Program-made: the position numbers and the translations under genes
From: Dactylis glomerata
Lineage: Eukaryota; Streptophyta; Magnoliopsida; Poales; Poaceae
DNA length: 64,000 nucleotides
Direction: 5' to 3'
Assembly: GCA_007115705.1 (NCBI GenBank)
Contig: QXEO01000531.1
Location: forward strand, 9,936,342-10,000,341
The notes under the pieces: generated by a model
What the model saw: only the letters and a program-made list of their open reading frames with translations
Database searches by the model: none
What the model was told of the DNA's origin: nothing
Shown here: positions 11,082 to 22,344 of the stretch, piece by piece
Layout: each line of letters begins with the position of its first letter
How positions within the stretch are numbered: the first letter of the stretch is position 1

Positions 11082-13973
11082 ATGGCCCCCAAGAGGTCTA
11101 AGTCCAAGAAGTGGGGCACCGAAGGCTCCCACCCCCGGGATCCTTTCCTTCCTGTCAGGGCACACGGCGAAGGATAGGGGATCGAGCTGCTTGCTAGATA
11201 TGTGGCAGGTAAGTCGAACGAGCGAGGTCCGACCATCGTCGCCCATGCCAGCAAAGCCGTCGGTCGTGAGGCGAGGGACGCAAGCGTATTCCTCTGCTTT
11301 CTGGTGGCGGGGATGGTTTCACCGATGTCGCTCTTCCTCCACGCCACATTGTCCATGTACGGAGTGGTGCTGGCGCACCTTCACCCCAATGCCCTCCTCA
11401 CACTAGCCATCTTCCAGTACCTTTGTGAGGCGTTCTTGGGGTTGCGCTCTTCCGCATCTTCTTCGAGGCACGCTTGGATGCCAGCGGTGCCATTTACTAC
11501 TGCCTATCCTTCCATCTTCGCTCGAGCATGGTGACGCGTTTCATATCCATGCCGAACATAGAATGGGAGGAGTGGCGGCGAACTGGTGCTTCGTGAGGTT
11601 CAGCGAGGAAGATGACCCCGTGGATTATGCCGAGCCAACGGGCTTCCCAGAAGCCTTCCCCATCTGGACCTCTCCGGCAAGCATGGCCAGCCCGGAGGCC
11701 GCAGTAGAGAGGATCCAAAACCTCGGAGACAACCACCTTGCTGCCCACCATGTGGTGAACTCCTTCGTTCACCACAATATCATGCTGCTGCAGTGGCGCT
11801 CCTACCCTCATTAGGAGGCGCTCTCTCGGCATCACCCGACAAGGTTGCACTGTGACAACCCCTCTGAGGTCAAGATCCTAAGGGTCTCCAACTTTCTAAC
11901 TGGCGCCCACCAGATGGAATTGTTGAGACCTCAGCGAGTCCGTGCGCTCATCCGGCTGGAGACCGAGGAGCGCGCGGCCATCATCATGTCCATGCCCCTC
12001 TGCGACGAGTGGGGTCTCATTGCCGCTCCCCGGGCACCAAAGGTAGCCGCCAGAGGGGCAAATGAAGAACTCACCATGGTGTAGAGAAGCCGCCTGGTCA
12101 ATCGCCTTCTCGTGGCCCAAGAGACCATCGAGCAGGGCAAAGGGCCCGACGCCTTGGTTCACCTTCCTCGGCGGCCCCTGAGGCCATCACACCTGGTCAG
12201 CCCTCGGGCCTCAGTACCGGGGATGAGCTCCACCGCAGGGGCCAGCACATCTGGTGTTGTTCCCGCGAGTGTCCTATCCAAAGATACTCCAGGCTGGGAC
12301 GACCTGGAGTGGGTCTGCCTCCTAGACCCGCCTCGGTAAGCTTCCCAGGCTTGCATTTTAGTTTCCACTTTATCGGGCCTTGCGAAGTCACAATGCTACT
12401 TTGTTTTCATGAAGCAGGGACCCCTCTTTGGAGCCTTCTGCCAAGAGGGCCCGGGAAGACGCCCTAGCTCTTAGTGAGCCCACCAGCAAGAGGCTTCACG
12501 GAGCCCCAGCGTGGAGCTGAGGCTCCCCGCAATGGGTAACTCGCTTTCCCTTCAATTTATTCCCACATCCCTTGCCGGGATTTCCCTTCTGGGACTAAAG
12601 CTTGCCATCCACCCTATGTGCAGGTGTTGTGTCCGGCCAGGTTGTCGGAGACCTTCCAGGAAGGTTCCCTGCAACCACCATCATCATGCCAACAGGTGCA
12701 CACTTTTTGCCCAACTTTGCCAACTCTATTTCTGTTCAGCCCAGTTCCTTCTCTTGTTGCTTCCTCAGGCAAGTGATTCTTTTCTCTTGGGTTTGTAGCT
12801 ACTGTGTCCTTGCTGGCAGCCAGGACATCAGAGCCAGTGGGCAGGGCTATCCAGAGGATCGGTCCAGGAGTAGCAAGTGCTCTGGGCCCCAGCTCCTGCC
12901 GCAGCCCCGACGGAGTTTGTCCAGGTGCTGCTACGGCAAAGGGCACCGATAGAGCCTTTAGGGGGGAGCATCCAAGTGGTGGCTCCCGGGCAGGCTGCTG
13001 TCGTGCCCTCAGGTATCATCGCCTTGGCAGCCCCCAGCCGCATGCCCCCTCCTGCCGCGGATCCCGTAGGAACCAGCCTAGGGATGTCGTAGTGGGAGCC
13101 TGACTCTGCACATCCGGGGCCATATTTGCATCAAATCGCCTGGGCAAGTCCCAGAAACAAATGGTGGACCCTAACACCACCATGGCTGAGCTGGAGCAGG
13201 AGCATCAAGATCGAGAGAGCGAACTCCTGGCCCAGATCTCTGATCTAGAAGACAGGGTTCGGTCGTATGAGGAGCGCCTCGACGAGCTTTCCTCAAGAAA
13301 CTCTGGGCTGTGTGAGGCACTACGCAACCAGGAGGCAGGAGTCGAAGCTCGAGTTGATGTGGTCCAATGACCGCTTGATGCCGCTCTGCAGCACCAGGAA
13401 ACCCTGACCATCCAGATCGCCGCGTGGCAGGGTGAGCTACGCATTGCTGTTGCAGAGGCAGAGTCGCGCGCAGCGATCATGGCTGAGCGGGATACTAGCA
13501 TCTTGCTCGCCACGACCTAGGTAGAGAGGGCCCTCGAAAACGAGGCGGCCTCCTCCCTTGCTGCTGCACATACCAACTCGGTGTTGGTCGGCACCATCCG
13601 TGCCTTTCGGGGCCTCGCTGTTCAAGTGAAGCCTGCGTTGGTAACGCTGGGCCTCGAGCTGCCATCGATCCCCTCCGAATCATAGGGAAGCATTGCCCTA
13701 TGGTTCGTGGTGGTTACCGGGTGGATTGGCTCTCTCCCGGAGAGGCTGGGGAAGGTGCTACAGACAGAAGGAGAGCACATTGTCAACTTGGTTGGCAACC
13801 ACATCTTTATGCGCGTGCACCGTTTCGCGCCCAACTTCCCGTTCACACGAATCTTTGAAAGATTCAGTGCTGACGCGGCCGGAAGGTTAGCTGAGGAAGG
13901 TGCCCAAACCGCAGTGGCTGGGGTAGTCGCTCAGGTACAGCGGCGGGTCACTCGCCGCGCGCTCGGGGCCTGA
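11082..13973 (+). pseudogene. Antisense gene of element F: transposase_28-like plus coiled coil, intron-containing
   Basis: The ATG at 11082 opens a frame with a basic start (APKRSKSKK) that looks like a nuclear localisation signal. Around 11300-11480 is a region like the plant 'putative gypsy type transposon' domain (PF04195, transposase_28), with LHATLSMYGVVLAHLHPNA and a CEAFLG helix. A further block follows to 12084. GT...AG intron candidates are 12336-12417, 12536-12623 and 12695-12768. A heptad-rich coiled coil (13161-13370) leads into the tail ending at 13973, which is homologous to element E's antisense ORF. In-frame stops (11175-11177, 11812-11814, 13368-13370) and frameshifts near 11460-11560 make it a pseudogene. 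Spliced structure is inferred. Confidence 0.65.
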
Positions 13974-14999
13974 GCCCCTAGGCCTTTTCTTCTATTCTTT
14001 TGCATCTGCATTTTGCTTTCACAGAACTTGCGCAGTTGTACATATGCAATTATTGCAACAATATGATTATGATTATGAATGCCATTCCCATGATATATGC
14101 TTTGTATGCATCTCAAATGCACTTATGCCAGAAATAATTCATGATTCTATGCAATGCTCATCGTAGGCAAAAGGTTGTATTGGCAAAAACTTATCTCTGC
14201 CTTCATATTATTCCTTCTCTTCCCAGGGGAAGGTTAGGCCAAAGATCACCTTTAAGTGATATTTTCGGATCAAGCTATACTCTTGTTGAGGTTCCTGCAA
14301 AGTTTCTGTTTTTAAAAGAGGTTTTCAAAAATAGTTTTTGGGAAAACATCCTCCACTGCAAGGTGGGTTTTTCTTTTTTAAACCATTTTCTCAAAATTCC
14401 TGCACAATTCGGTTTTCGCAAATCTTTTCCAAAAGGTTCTGCAAAAGCTTTTACTTTTTTAGAAAGGGCATATGCCAAAACTTTTTCAAAACATTGTTAG
14501 TAGTCCGATCAAGCCGCTTTTCCCCAGACTTGGAAGACACTTAGATCCCAACCAAGACCAGTGCCTGCCGTCACTACGGGAGGCATGATCAAGAGCTACA
14601 CACGCCGCTGCTTCCCCGAACGTGTGCACTAATTTGGAGTCAATTCTCCTGCTCAGGGCCAGGATAAGGACATCAACTAGTCTTAGGGCCGCGTGTCAAG
14701 ATGGCGCCTCAACAAGGCCCAAGGTCCTCTGACCCTACCTTCATTGATTATGGCAGAGTGACATGAACATCTGTCCTTCGGATAACAAATGCAGGGGGCC
14801 GACCTTCTCTCGCATCCCCTTGTCTTTCATACAGCGGATTACAAGCGGGTGTACCCACAACTACACTGCTTGACGTTCACTTCTGCGTGCGCATCCATAG
14901 CCGCGCTTTAGTCTAAGGCCGTGCGCGAGTGAGGCAATTTTAGGATTGAAGGTTGGGATGAACTCGATGTTCCACGAGCCCCTCACTGGTTATCAACCT
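13974..14999. other. Non-coding spacer of element F
   Basis: No gene is seen. It begins with an A/T-rich, T-tract containing region after the antisense gene stop, then a stretch with repeated TTTTC/GAAAA tracts (14250-14500). It ends with blocks shared with the matching spacer of element E. Confidence 0.5.
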
Positions 15000-15235
15000 G
15001 GGTCCTCCCGATCCGGCATTGCCCTGCCAGAGGACATGCAACACTCCATGCTAGCGGTCCAACTTTCAGGGGAGAGATCCTACGCTTTCTGGGGCTGAAA
15101 GCCCCATCAAACAATGTTTCCCTATTAGAACACCTGGGCCCCACGCCCACCGTGTTGGCTAAGAGAATCTTTACAAATAGCAGACAAACCGCACATTCGT
15201 TCGGCTACAAACCCTCTCAAGGAAGTTGAAGACAC
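15000..15235 (-). pseudogene. Element F integrase C-terminal remnant
   Basis: The plus-strand sequence from the GATGTTCCACGAG block to the CTCTCAAGGAAGTTGAAG block aligns by eye with 4850-5115 of element E, which is the integrase C-terminus and its downstream edge. The integrase core that should lie next to it is missing; sequence passes directly to RNase H. No open frame remains. Confidence 0.5.
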
Positions 15236-15388
15236 CGCGCCGCCATAGCAGTATCTGAGAGAATCCGTAATTATGACCTATGGTTGACATGGTCCTTCCC
15301 CACCTCTGTAGGGACGTCACCAGTGGTTTCGGCGCTGCCACCCTTTCAGGTTAACAGTACCCGTCTCTGTGCGAGGCGGCATTACCAC

Positions 15389-16010
15389 TCAGTTGGTCTG
15401 GCAAGCCTGAGCGGGCGGAGTGCACCGCTTGCTTGCCGGGCCTGGCAGGACTTCTTGCATCCCTGCAACTTGCAAAGTTCCTTGCTCTGGCACTGGCGGG
15501 ACTTCAGGATCCTCTTCTTCTAGGACGGCTGATGGTTGAGACAACTTTTCCACAACAACTCTGAATGGGACGGGCAATCCTTGGGCTGCTATCTGAGACA
15601 ATTCCTTGACGGTTGCATCCTGTCCACGGGGGACATGCTCGAGCTTGAGGCTATGGAAGCGGCACTCAAGCTTCCGCATCTCGCCCACATACGCCTTCAT
15701 CAAAGGGCTGAGCTCTGTTCCTTCCGCATGGTCGTCCATGAGCTGAGAATCTCCCCGGACGGAGAGACAAGAGATCCCCATCCCAGCGGCGATCCTTAAG
15801 CTAGCCAGCAGGTCTTCACATTCTGCTGTGCTGCTAGCGCATCCTTCCCAGGGGAAGGCAAGCTGGATGTTATACTTGCATAGCTAGCCCATAGGGGAGA
15901 ACAGAAGCACACCCGCCCCATGCCTTCTCGGGACTGTGCGTTGTCGAAGTGGGCAACCCAATTGCCGGAAGCTTCTTTCTTGGAATCTGACCTCTCAAGT
16001 GGCGCGTGAC
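15389..16010 (-). pseudogene. Element F second RNase H-like domain (defective)
   Basis: Minus-strand frames at about 16010-15796 (WVAHFDNAQSREG, where the family has W-V-x-x-F-D-G) and 15781-15389 (RGDSQLMDD, then LEHVPRGQDATVKELSQIA) make up an aRNH-type domain like that of element E. The helix with the conserved Glu is damaged by a frame change near 15800. It follows the gag-like zone directly, so protease and RT have been deleted. Confidence 0.65.
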
Positions 16011-16397
16011 CCAGGGCGGGCAGCTCAAGAGAGCTTCCAGCCCCCGGTCCTTCAAGGCACAAGGGTGCCACGCGGGTCCGCACCGCCCTGGGGTAGCCCA
16101 TGTTGATGATGCAGGGCGCTATCGATATGGTGTGCAGAACTTGGTGAGTTTCTGTTAACACCCGACGAATATCTGCTTCTGCGGTGTCTAGATCCCAATG
16201 CCCGGGCCGGGAAGGTTCTGGAGAGTAACTCTTCCGCTCCCAGCGTTGGCCATGACCCACGATGCTCAGCGGGGCTGAAGGGGGTAAAGGCCCCACGAGC
16301 CTTCTAGGAGAGTGCCCGAACTCACCAGGGCTGGGAGGCGATGCATCCCCACCATTGGCTGTCGCAACATCCCCCAGGTGTCTTCCGATTCCTCTTC

Positions 16398-17665
16398 CTA
16401 GGCCACCCGCCATGGCCAGGTGGCGGCTTTGGCTTGGGGAGCCCTTCCCGGGAGACCGCGACACGCGTCACGCCCTGGCCGGGCTCCCACCAAGCCCCCT
16501 CTTGAGCTGCCCAGTCCTTCCGATTGAGGGACCTTACCGGGGCAGCTGCGCGACCAGTGGCTAGCCTGGCCGCACTCGTGGCAGCCATGGGGCAATCCCT
16601 CGGTAGCACGCTTCGCAAGGCATTCCCTGCGGATCTCCACTAGGTGCCCAATGTGGCGTCAAGTCGTGACATCGTGGAGGCTCGTCTCATGCAAAGGACA
16701 CCATTTTGGGATACCCACGGATCCACCGGCCCCATCTCCTTCCTGCCGTGGCGGCGGGTCCTAGCCCACCGGCTAGGGGCTTCTCTGGGGTGCACTTGCT
16801 TGCGTCACGCCCGAAAGGATCTGCACTTCTGGCGCAGGCCCGTGCCGTTCTAGTTGACAACGCATGGCGGCACCGTGGCTCTCCTCGCGGCGATGCAAGG
16901 TAACGACCGCAGCACCCGCCTTTGCTGGCACATGGATTTTTGTCGTCAGGGCAGGCTGCCCCCGCACCACCCAATCGTTGCTGTCCTAGGCGACGCGGTG
17001 GAAGGTTGGGCGGTGCTGGCCAAGGAGAGACCCGCGGTAGCCCTACGCACCGTGGCGTTGGCAGCCCCATAGACGGGCGCGACCGCTTTCCCGGTCTCTC
17101 AAACGAGAGGAGAGGAGTTGCGATTCCCAAAGCTTGTACGTAGGAGCCCTCAGCATCGGAGGAAAAGAGACGAGGGAGCAAATGGCGGCCAAGCCTTGGG
17201 GAGCCAGGACCGGGCGACGGGTCACCACCGTTCCACCACTGGCCCCTCCCTTTTCGCTTGTCGAGCTGACGCCAGGACTCACAGAGCACACATCCTTGAT
17301 TTGGATGGGCAGCGAAGCGCGCGCCCCTCCAGCATCCTCGCGGACAGTAGTGCCTCCCTTGCCCCTGAGAGGCTCCGCTGCGGCGGAGTCCTCACCACCC
17401 TTGCATTGGGAGGAGGTAGCGTCCGGCTTAGGAGGCGCCTCTATGACCCTCGCGGAGGGCGAAGCGGAGGTATGCCTCACCGCCTTCTGAGCCTGCTACC
17501 TTGCCAAAGCAACGAGGCGGGGCACCCACCGCCCCTCATCGGGCGAGGCGGCTGGGTAGGCCCCACCATCTCCTCCCTCAGGCATGGCCAAAGGGAACTG
17601 AGAGATGGAATTGTCGATGAAGCAGAGGTTCACGGACACCGGGGGTGACAGCCCCCAGATTGTTT
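16398..17665 (-). pseudogene. Element F gag-like region with CCHC zinc knuckle
   Basis: Near 16570-16525 the minus strand encodes CHECGQASHWSRSC, a C-X2-C-X4-H-X4-C zinc knuckle as found at the end of retroelement gag. The rest is GC-rich, Pro/Arg/Gly-rich and broken into several frames (e.g. 17480-17043 and 17699-17496). I cannot recognise a capsid domain. The right side stops at the TSD of element A. Confidence 0.5.
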
Positions 17666-17670
17666 GGTAA

Positions 17671-18813
17671 TGTCGATGGATTTCATGTCGCAAGAACACG
17701 GGGTACCACGCGACGGACCCAAAGATTCAAATGCAGGGGGCTGAATGTGGGAGATCTTGGATCGCAACGAAACACGGTGACGGAAGGACGCGACACCTCA
17801 CGAGGAGTACAAGGCCTTGATTACAGAGCTCTAGCTAGCCGGAGGTAGAAGAACCAACTTAGCCTAGCTAGGAGCCCGGAGATGAAGATTCCATCCCCTC
17901 TAAGGGGTGGCCTCCCCTCCTTTTATAGCGATCACGGGGTACCACGCGACGGACCCAAAGATTCGAATGCAGGGGGCTGAACGTGGGAGATATTGGATCG
18001 CAATGAAACACGGTGACGGAAGCCTCGAGTCGTCGAATGCACAACACACTGCAGAGAGGGACACCGAGCTTTACCCAGGTTCAGGGCCCTCGTGGTGAGA
18101 TAAAACCCCTACTTCCTGCCTTCTTGTATTACGACGCGACACCTCGCGAGGAGTACAAGGCCTTGATTACAAAGCTCTAGCTAGCCGGAGGTAGAAGAAC
18201 CAACTTAGCCTAGCTAGGAGCCCGGAGATGAAGATTCCATCCCCTCTAAGGGGTGGCCTCCCCTCCTTTTATAGCGCCAAGGTCCTCCTTCCCCTTATCT
18301 TCTTGGGGAAGGGGTTGCCACACACGGCCAAGGAGGGAGGACAGCTATGGACTTTATTCTTCCGTGGACATAGTCTTCGTAGAGTAGTGGCGCCGGCCCA
18401 AAGGAGTGGGTGGAGGAAGCTGACGTCTTCCTCTAGCGCCCTGCACCGTCCACACTATTTTTAGGGGGGTGGCCAACAACCACTGTTCTGCTTTATGCAG
18501 GCACGACGAAAGTTGGTCTCCTCCCTGTCGGGGGTAGCATGGGCGGTACGCGGTCTTCTGCCCTTCATCTTCTTGCTCTGCACGCAAATGTGCTGAGCTG
18601 ACGTGGATGTGGTCGCCCCCTCACCAGCGGAAGCTCGTGAGGAGGTCTTCTGGTCCTTAGCGGTTTTGGTCATCGTTCTCCTCATGAGGGGCCTCCTCAT
18701 GAGGGTCTTCTCCAATAGCTTCGGTCGTCGTTTGACCCCTGGGCCGAAGCTGGGCCGTTGAAGAGGCCCAGGAGTAGGTGGACCGGGATACCCCGGTATC
18801 CAGAACACCGACA
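17671..18813 (-). mobile_element. Element A 3' LTR with internal partial duplication
   Basis: It is 1143 bp against 908 bp for the 5' LTR. The first 260 bp on the plus strand (17671-17931) repeat the end of the LTR as far as the TATA region, with about 105 bp deleted near 17787. At about 17933 the sequence jumps back to LTR position 25 or so and runs through the rest to 18813. The TATAAAAGG box occurs in both parts (reverse complement near 17920 and 18270). The outer ends and TSD are intact, so the rearrangement is internal to the LTR. Confidence 0.9.
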
Positions 18814-19111
18814 GTAGCCCCTGGGAGCCTGGCCCGCGAACGCACCCTCTTGAGGGGGCGAAGGGCCGGGGGCCCCCAGAAGCTGCTGGGCCCTCCAACG
18901 GCACACGTCAACCATGCGGTCAGAGGACCATGTGAAGATGCAGAGGCAGCGGACGCGTGGCACGACCGCAGCTGATAAGACGAAACGGCGGGCGACGCTG
19001 CAGTCCCCGAGGCGTCAACCGTCATGATGGCGCGTCACTTCACTGCAGAGCGCTGCGCCAACGCTTCGGTTCCCGCGCTGAGATTTGACGCAACGATGCC
19101 GGCCGCGCCCC

Positions 19112-19118
19112 TTAAATA
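19112..19118 (+). promoter_or_regulatory. TATA-like box for antisense ORF of element A
   Basis: TTAAATA lies 80 nt before the ATG at 19192, with a C/T-rich leader between. It is on the strand opposite to gag-pol. The matching box of element B's antisense ORF is TTTAAAT. Activity is inferred. Confidence 0.45.
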
Positions 19119-19191
19119 CGGTCTCCTCGATACCTCTGGCACCTCACCTTCTTCCTCCAGTGCCATTTCTTCCTCGACGACCCCCAAGCCA

Positions 19192-19971
19192 ATGGATCCT
19201 TCCGCTTCCTCCGCTGCCGCCGGAACAAGCTCGGGGGCGAAGCGCCACGGGCGCCCCCCGGGCAGCAAGAACAAGGAGAAAGTTCCCACCCGGTGGGCGC
19301 CCGGCGCCGGCGGTCCCCTGCACCTTGGGGCGCCGATGCGGGGCACGGTGAATCGCACCGCGTCGGGGACCTCCAGCGCCCTGACCCTTCGGGGTCCAAC
19401 GCCTGGGAGTGCTCTGAACACGCCATCGCCCTTGGCGGTGGCGCCGGCTCCCCGCGCCTCGGGGAGCATCGATCAGGTGCTCAGGGAGGTGGAGGCCGCC
19501 CTGGGCCCCCTCCCCCTGCTTGCGGCTGCTCCGGGACCATAGGAGGTGGCCCCGCCGGTGAACGGGGTGGTCGCCACTCCTCGCCGCTGGGCGGCGGAGC
19601 TGCTGGGTCCCCTGATTGCTCCGGGGTCCCACTTCCTGGAGCTCCTCGTCGTCTTCGACGTCCTGAGCTTCGACTCCCTCCGGCTGCCCAATGCAGTCTG
19701 GAGGCTGATCTACGCCCCCGGCGCCTCCTCCGGAGAGGTCGCGCTGGTGGAGCAGAGCAGGCCAGATCTCCTCTGGCCTGTGGACATCCTCCTGGGAGCG
19801 GACGGAAATGCCGTCCTCTCCGGGCACTGGAGGGCCTTCGCCCTCGGCCACCGCCTCCGCGTCGGCGACCACCTCATCTTCCGCTTCAAGCTGGGGACGC
19901 TGGAGGCCTCGGTGCGGATCTTCACTGTCGCCGGTGTCCGCCGCACCTACCTCCAGCCTATGGCAGCGTAA
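19192..19971 (+). pseudogene. Antisense ORF of element A: AT-hook plus B3-like DNA-binding protein (one stop)
   Basis: The ATG at 19192 starts a GC-rich frame of 259 codons with a single TAG at 19540-19542. Residues 18-30 form an AT-hook (KRHGRPPGSKNK), a minor-groove binding motif. Residues about 165-245 resemble the plant B3 fold: LPNAVWRLIY at the first strand, a central WPVDILL strand, then the GHWRAF, LRVGDHLIF and VRIFT series that B3 domains share. The frame lies between integrase and the 3' LTR, opposite to pol. Element B carries an equivalent protein. It could bind DNA in the nucleus; that is inference. The region after the TAG stays fully open. Confidence 0.7.
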
Positions 19972-21112
19972 AGGGGCGGCCTTGCCGCGGTAGCCTTCTA
20001 GGGAGGGGAGGTAGTCTCCTCCCCTCTTTTGTCGAGTAGTTTGTGCCAGCGGGGTATGCCCCGCCGTGCCTCCGTTTCCCCCCTTCCGGGGGTTTGTTAA
20101 TGAAGTTTCCTTTACTTGTCCGGTCCTTGTTGTTCGCCATTCATCATGGTCGTCCACGCGCTCGAGAGCCCTAGCGAGTTGTTAACGCTGATGGGAGGCC
20201 TCCCTGCGCCTCAGAGCTCATGTCGGGGTCGGCGCCGGTGACGACGTTAGGCGATTCCTGAGACAAGTAGTTGAAGAAAGAGTTGGAAAACAAAAAACCC
20301 CAAATCCCCGAAAACGGAAAAACAAATCGGTAAAACAAACGAAAAAAGAAGGCGAATAAGATGCCCCTGTGACCGGTACAGGGACCTTCTCCGTTGTGGA
20401 GGAGCGCGGCACTATCTGTGCCAGCAGCTAAGAGCAAATTGCCGCGCATGGCGATTCACGGGGCCTTCCTCGTCATTGAGGGAAGCTGGACCCTCACGGA
20501 CGTCAAAACATCGATGCTTAAGAGAGCCTAGAGACCGTCAACACCTCGTTAAGGGTTGCTCACGAGGTGAAGGGCCTGGCGCGGACCTCCAGATCTGCGT
20601 CTCCTTCGCAAGATGATCGAAGCGGCCTTGGTCTTCAATAATCCTACCACGTTAGGCCTTCCTCGTTAGAGGGAATCTTCCTACGGATGCTTTGTGCATC
20701 GACGCGTCCTTGCTCCCTCGTGAGGGTTGCTCACGAGGCGCTGGTCCTTAGAGGGTGCCTTGGGCACACCTTGGACTTGTCTCGAAGATTTTTTATTTCC
20801 CGGTGTACTTCGCGAGGAACTAAGCACCACGGGTACATGGAGGTGATCGGTAACGGGCCGTCGCCCTTGATCAGAGCTCATTCCCTTCAGGTTTTTTGGG
20901 CTTGCTGTTTTCTGGGCGAAGGCCTCAACATAGACACCGTTCCTAGCCCCCTTCCGCATGGAGTACAACAGAAAATAAATGGACTTCATGCCATTTTAAT
21001 ATCATGCCGAAGCAGAGGCACTATATTGCGCAATAACTTAATATCAGTGCTGAAGAGCAGTTTGAGCTGATACAAGTGCCGTGACAATGGTCTTTATCTT
21101 CTCGTGAGGAAC
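19972..21112. other. Spacer of element A between antisense ORF and integrase
   Basis: No gene is seen. A T-rich stretch and a TTGTTAATGAAGTTTCC block directly after the ORF could be its 3' end. The rest contains three near-repeats of a CTCGTTAGAGGG/TCACGAGG type motif (around 20540-20740). Confidence 0.4.
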
Positions 21113-22344
21113 CTACAGGTAGAACTTTCGCAGATGAGCTATGTTCCATGGGTTCCCCACCGGCATGCCTTCTGCGGTTTCCAACCACGCTGAGCCTGGC
21201 CTGGCGATGTGCGTCACCTTGAAGGGGCCTTCCCACATTGGAGACAGCTTGTGCAGGCCCTCGCGAGAGAGTATTCTCCTCAGCACTAGGTCACCGACCT
21301 CCAGAGTCCATGCTCGAACATGGCGGCTATGGTAGCGGCGTAGTCCTTGCTGGTACCTCGCGGCGCGGAGCGCGGCTTGGCACCGAGCTTCTTCGAGCTG
21401 GAGGAGGCGGTCCTTGATGAGGTCCTCTTGGCGAATTTCGTTGAACGCGAGCACTCTTGGCGACCCGAACTTGGCGTCGGTAGGAAGAACAGCCTCCGCC
21501 CCATAGACCAAGGAGAAAGGAGTCTCTCCGGTGGGTTTGGTGGCGGTAGTCCTGATGGACCACAAGATGGATTGGAGGTTGTCTAACCATTTTTTGCCGT
21601 AGGCTTCGAGCTTGGCTTTGAAGCTTCTCGTCTTGAGTCCCTTGAGGACCTTGGCGTTGACACGCTCGGCTTATCCATTGCTCCTGGGATAGGCGACTGA
21701 GGCGAAACAGATCTTGATGCCGGCCGATGCACAGTACTCCCAGAACAGCCCGCTGGTGAACTGGCTGCCGTTGTCGGTGATGATGCAGTTAGGCACACCA
21801 AAGCGACAGACCAGCCAATGGATGAACTTGACTGTGGACCTAGCCGGGATTGTGCACACCGGTTCCACCTCCACCCACTTGGTAAACTTGTCGATGGCGA
21901 CGTAGAGGTAGCGGTAGCCCCGTTGTGCTCTGGGAAATGGACCGAGGATGTCCAGCCCCCAAACTGCAAAGGGCCAAGTGAGTGGGATGGTTTGCAGCTC
22001 CTGCGCCGGCTGATGAATCTGCTTGGCATGGAATTGTCACGCCTCGCACCTCTTGACCATCTCCGCCGCATCCCAGAGCGCTGAAGGCCAGTAGAAGCCG
22101 CTTCGATATGCCTTTGTGGCGAGAGTGGAAGCAGAAGCATGATGCCCGCATTCGCCGGCGTGGATGTCCCTGAGAAGCTCTTGGCCTTGGTGAGTAGATA
22201 TGCACTTCAGAGCGACGCCGTTCGGGCGATGTCGGTACAAGTCACCATCCTTGACGCAGTAGCCTGAAGCTTGGCACACTATCCTTTCGGCTTCCGATTC
22301 ATCCTCAGGAAGCCTGCTGCTGACGAGGAAAGCCTTGAGCTCGA
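21113..22344 (-). pseudogene. Element A integrase
   Basis: One continuous minus-strand frame carries the His/Cys zinc-binding N-terminus (GECGHH with a downstream VKRCEA), the core with GLDILGPF and ITDNGSQF, and a NGxAERVN block with the catalytic Glu. The C-terminal part has GETPFSLVYGAEAVLP, GDLVLRR and WEGPFKVT, and ends at a stop near 21113. In-frame stops interrupt it near 22035 (TGA within the zinc finger) and 21672 (TAA just before AERVN). Element B is inserted at 22344 upstream, cutting pol between the second RNase H and the zinc finger. Confidence 0.9.

Larger units (their letters stand above)
9902..17665 (-). mobile_element. Element F: internally deleted Tat-type element
   Basis: From right to left on the minus strand there is a gag-like region with a zinc knuckle (16398-17665), then an RNase H domain (about 16010-15389), then a short integrase C-terminal remnant (about 15235-15000). 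A plus-strand antisense gene (11082-13973) and a 3' LTR (9902-10638) follow. Protease, RT and the integrase core are absent, so F is a non-autonomous deletion derivative related to E. The 5' LTR is not found, because the left end of element A begins right after the gag-like part. Confidence 0.7.

Noticed and set aside
19144..20157. 337-codon minus-strand frame across the end of element A
   Set aside because: It is the shadow of the GC-rich plus-strand AT-hook/B3 ORF; it has no motif and lies in a region with strong third-position GC bias on the plus strand.
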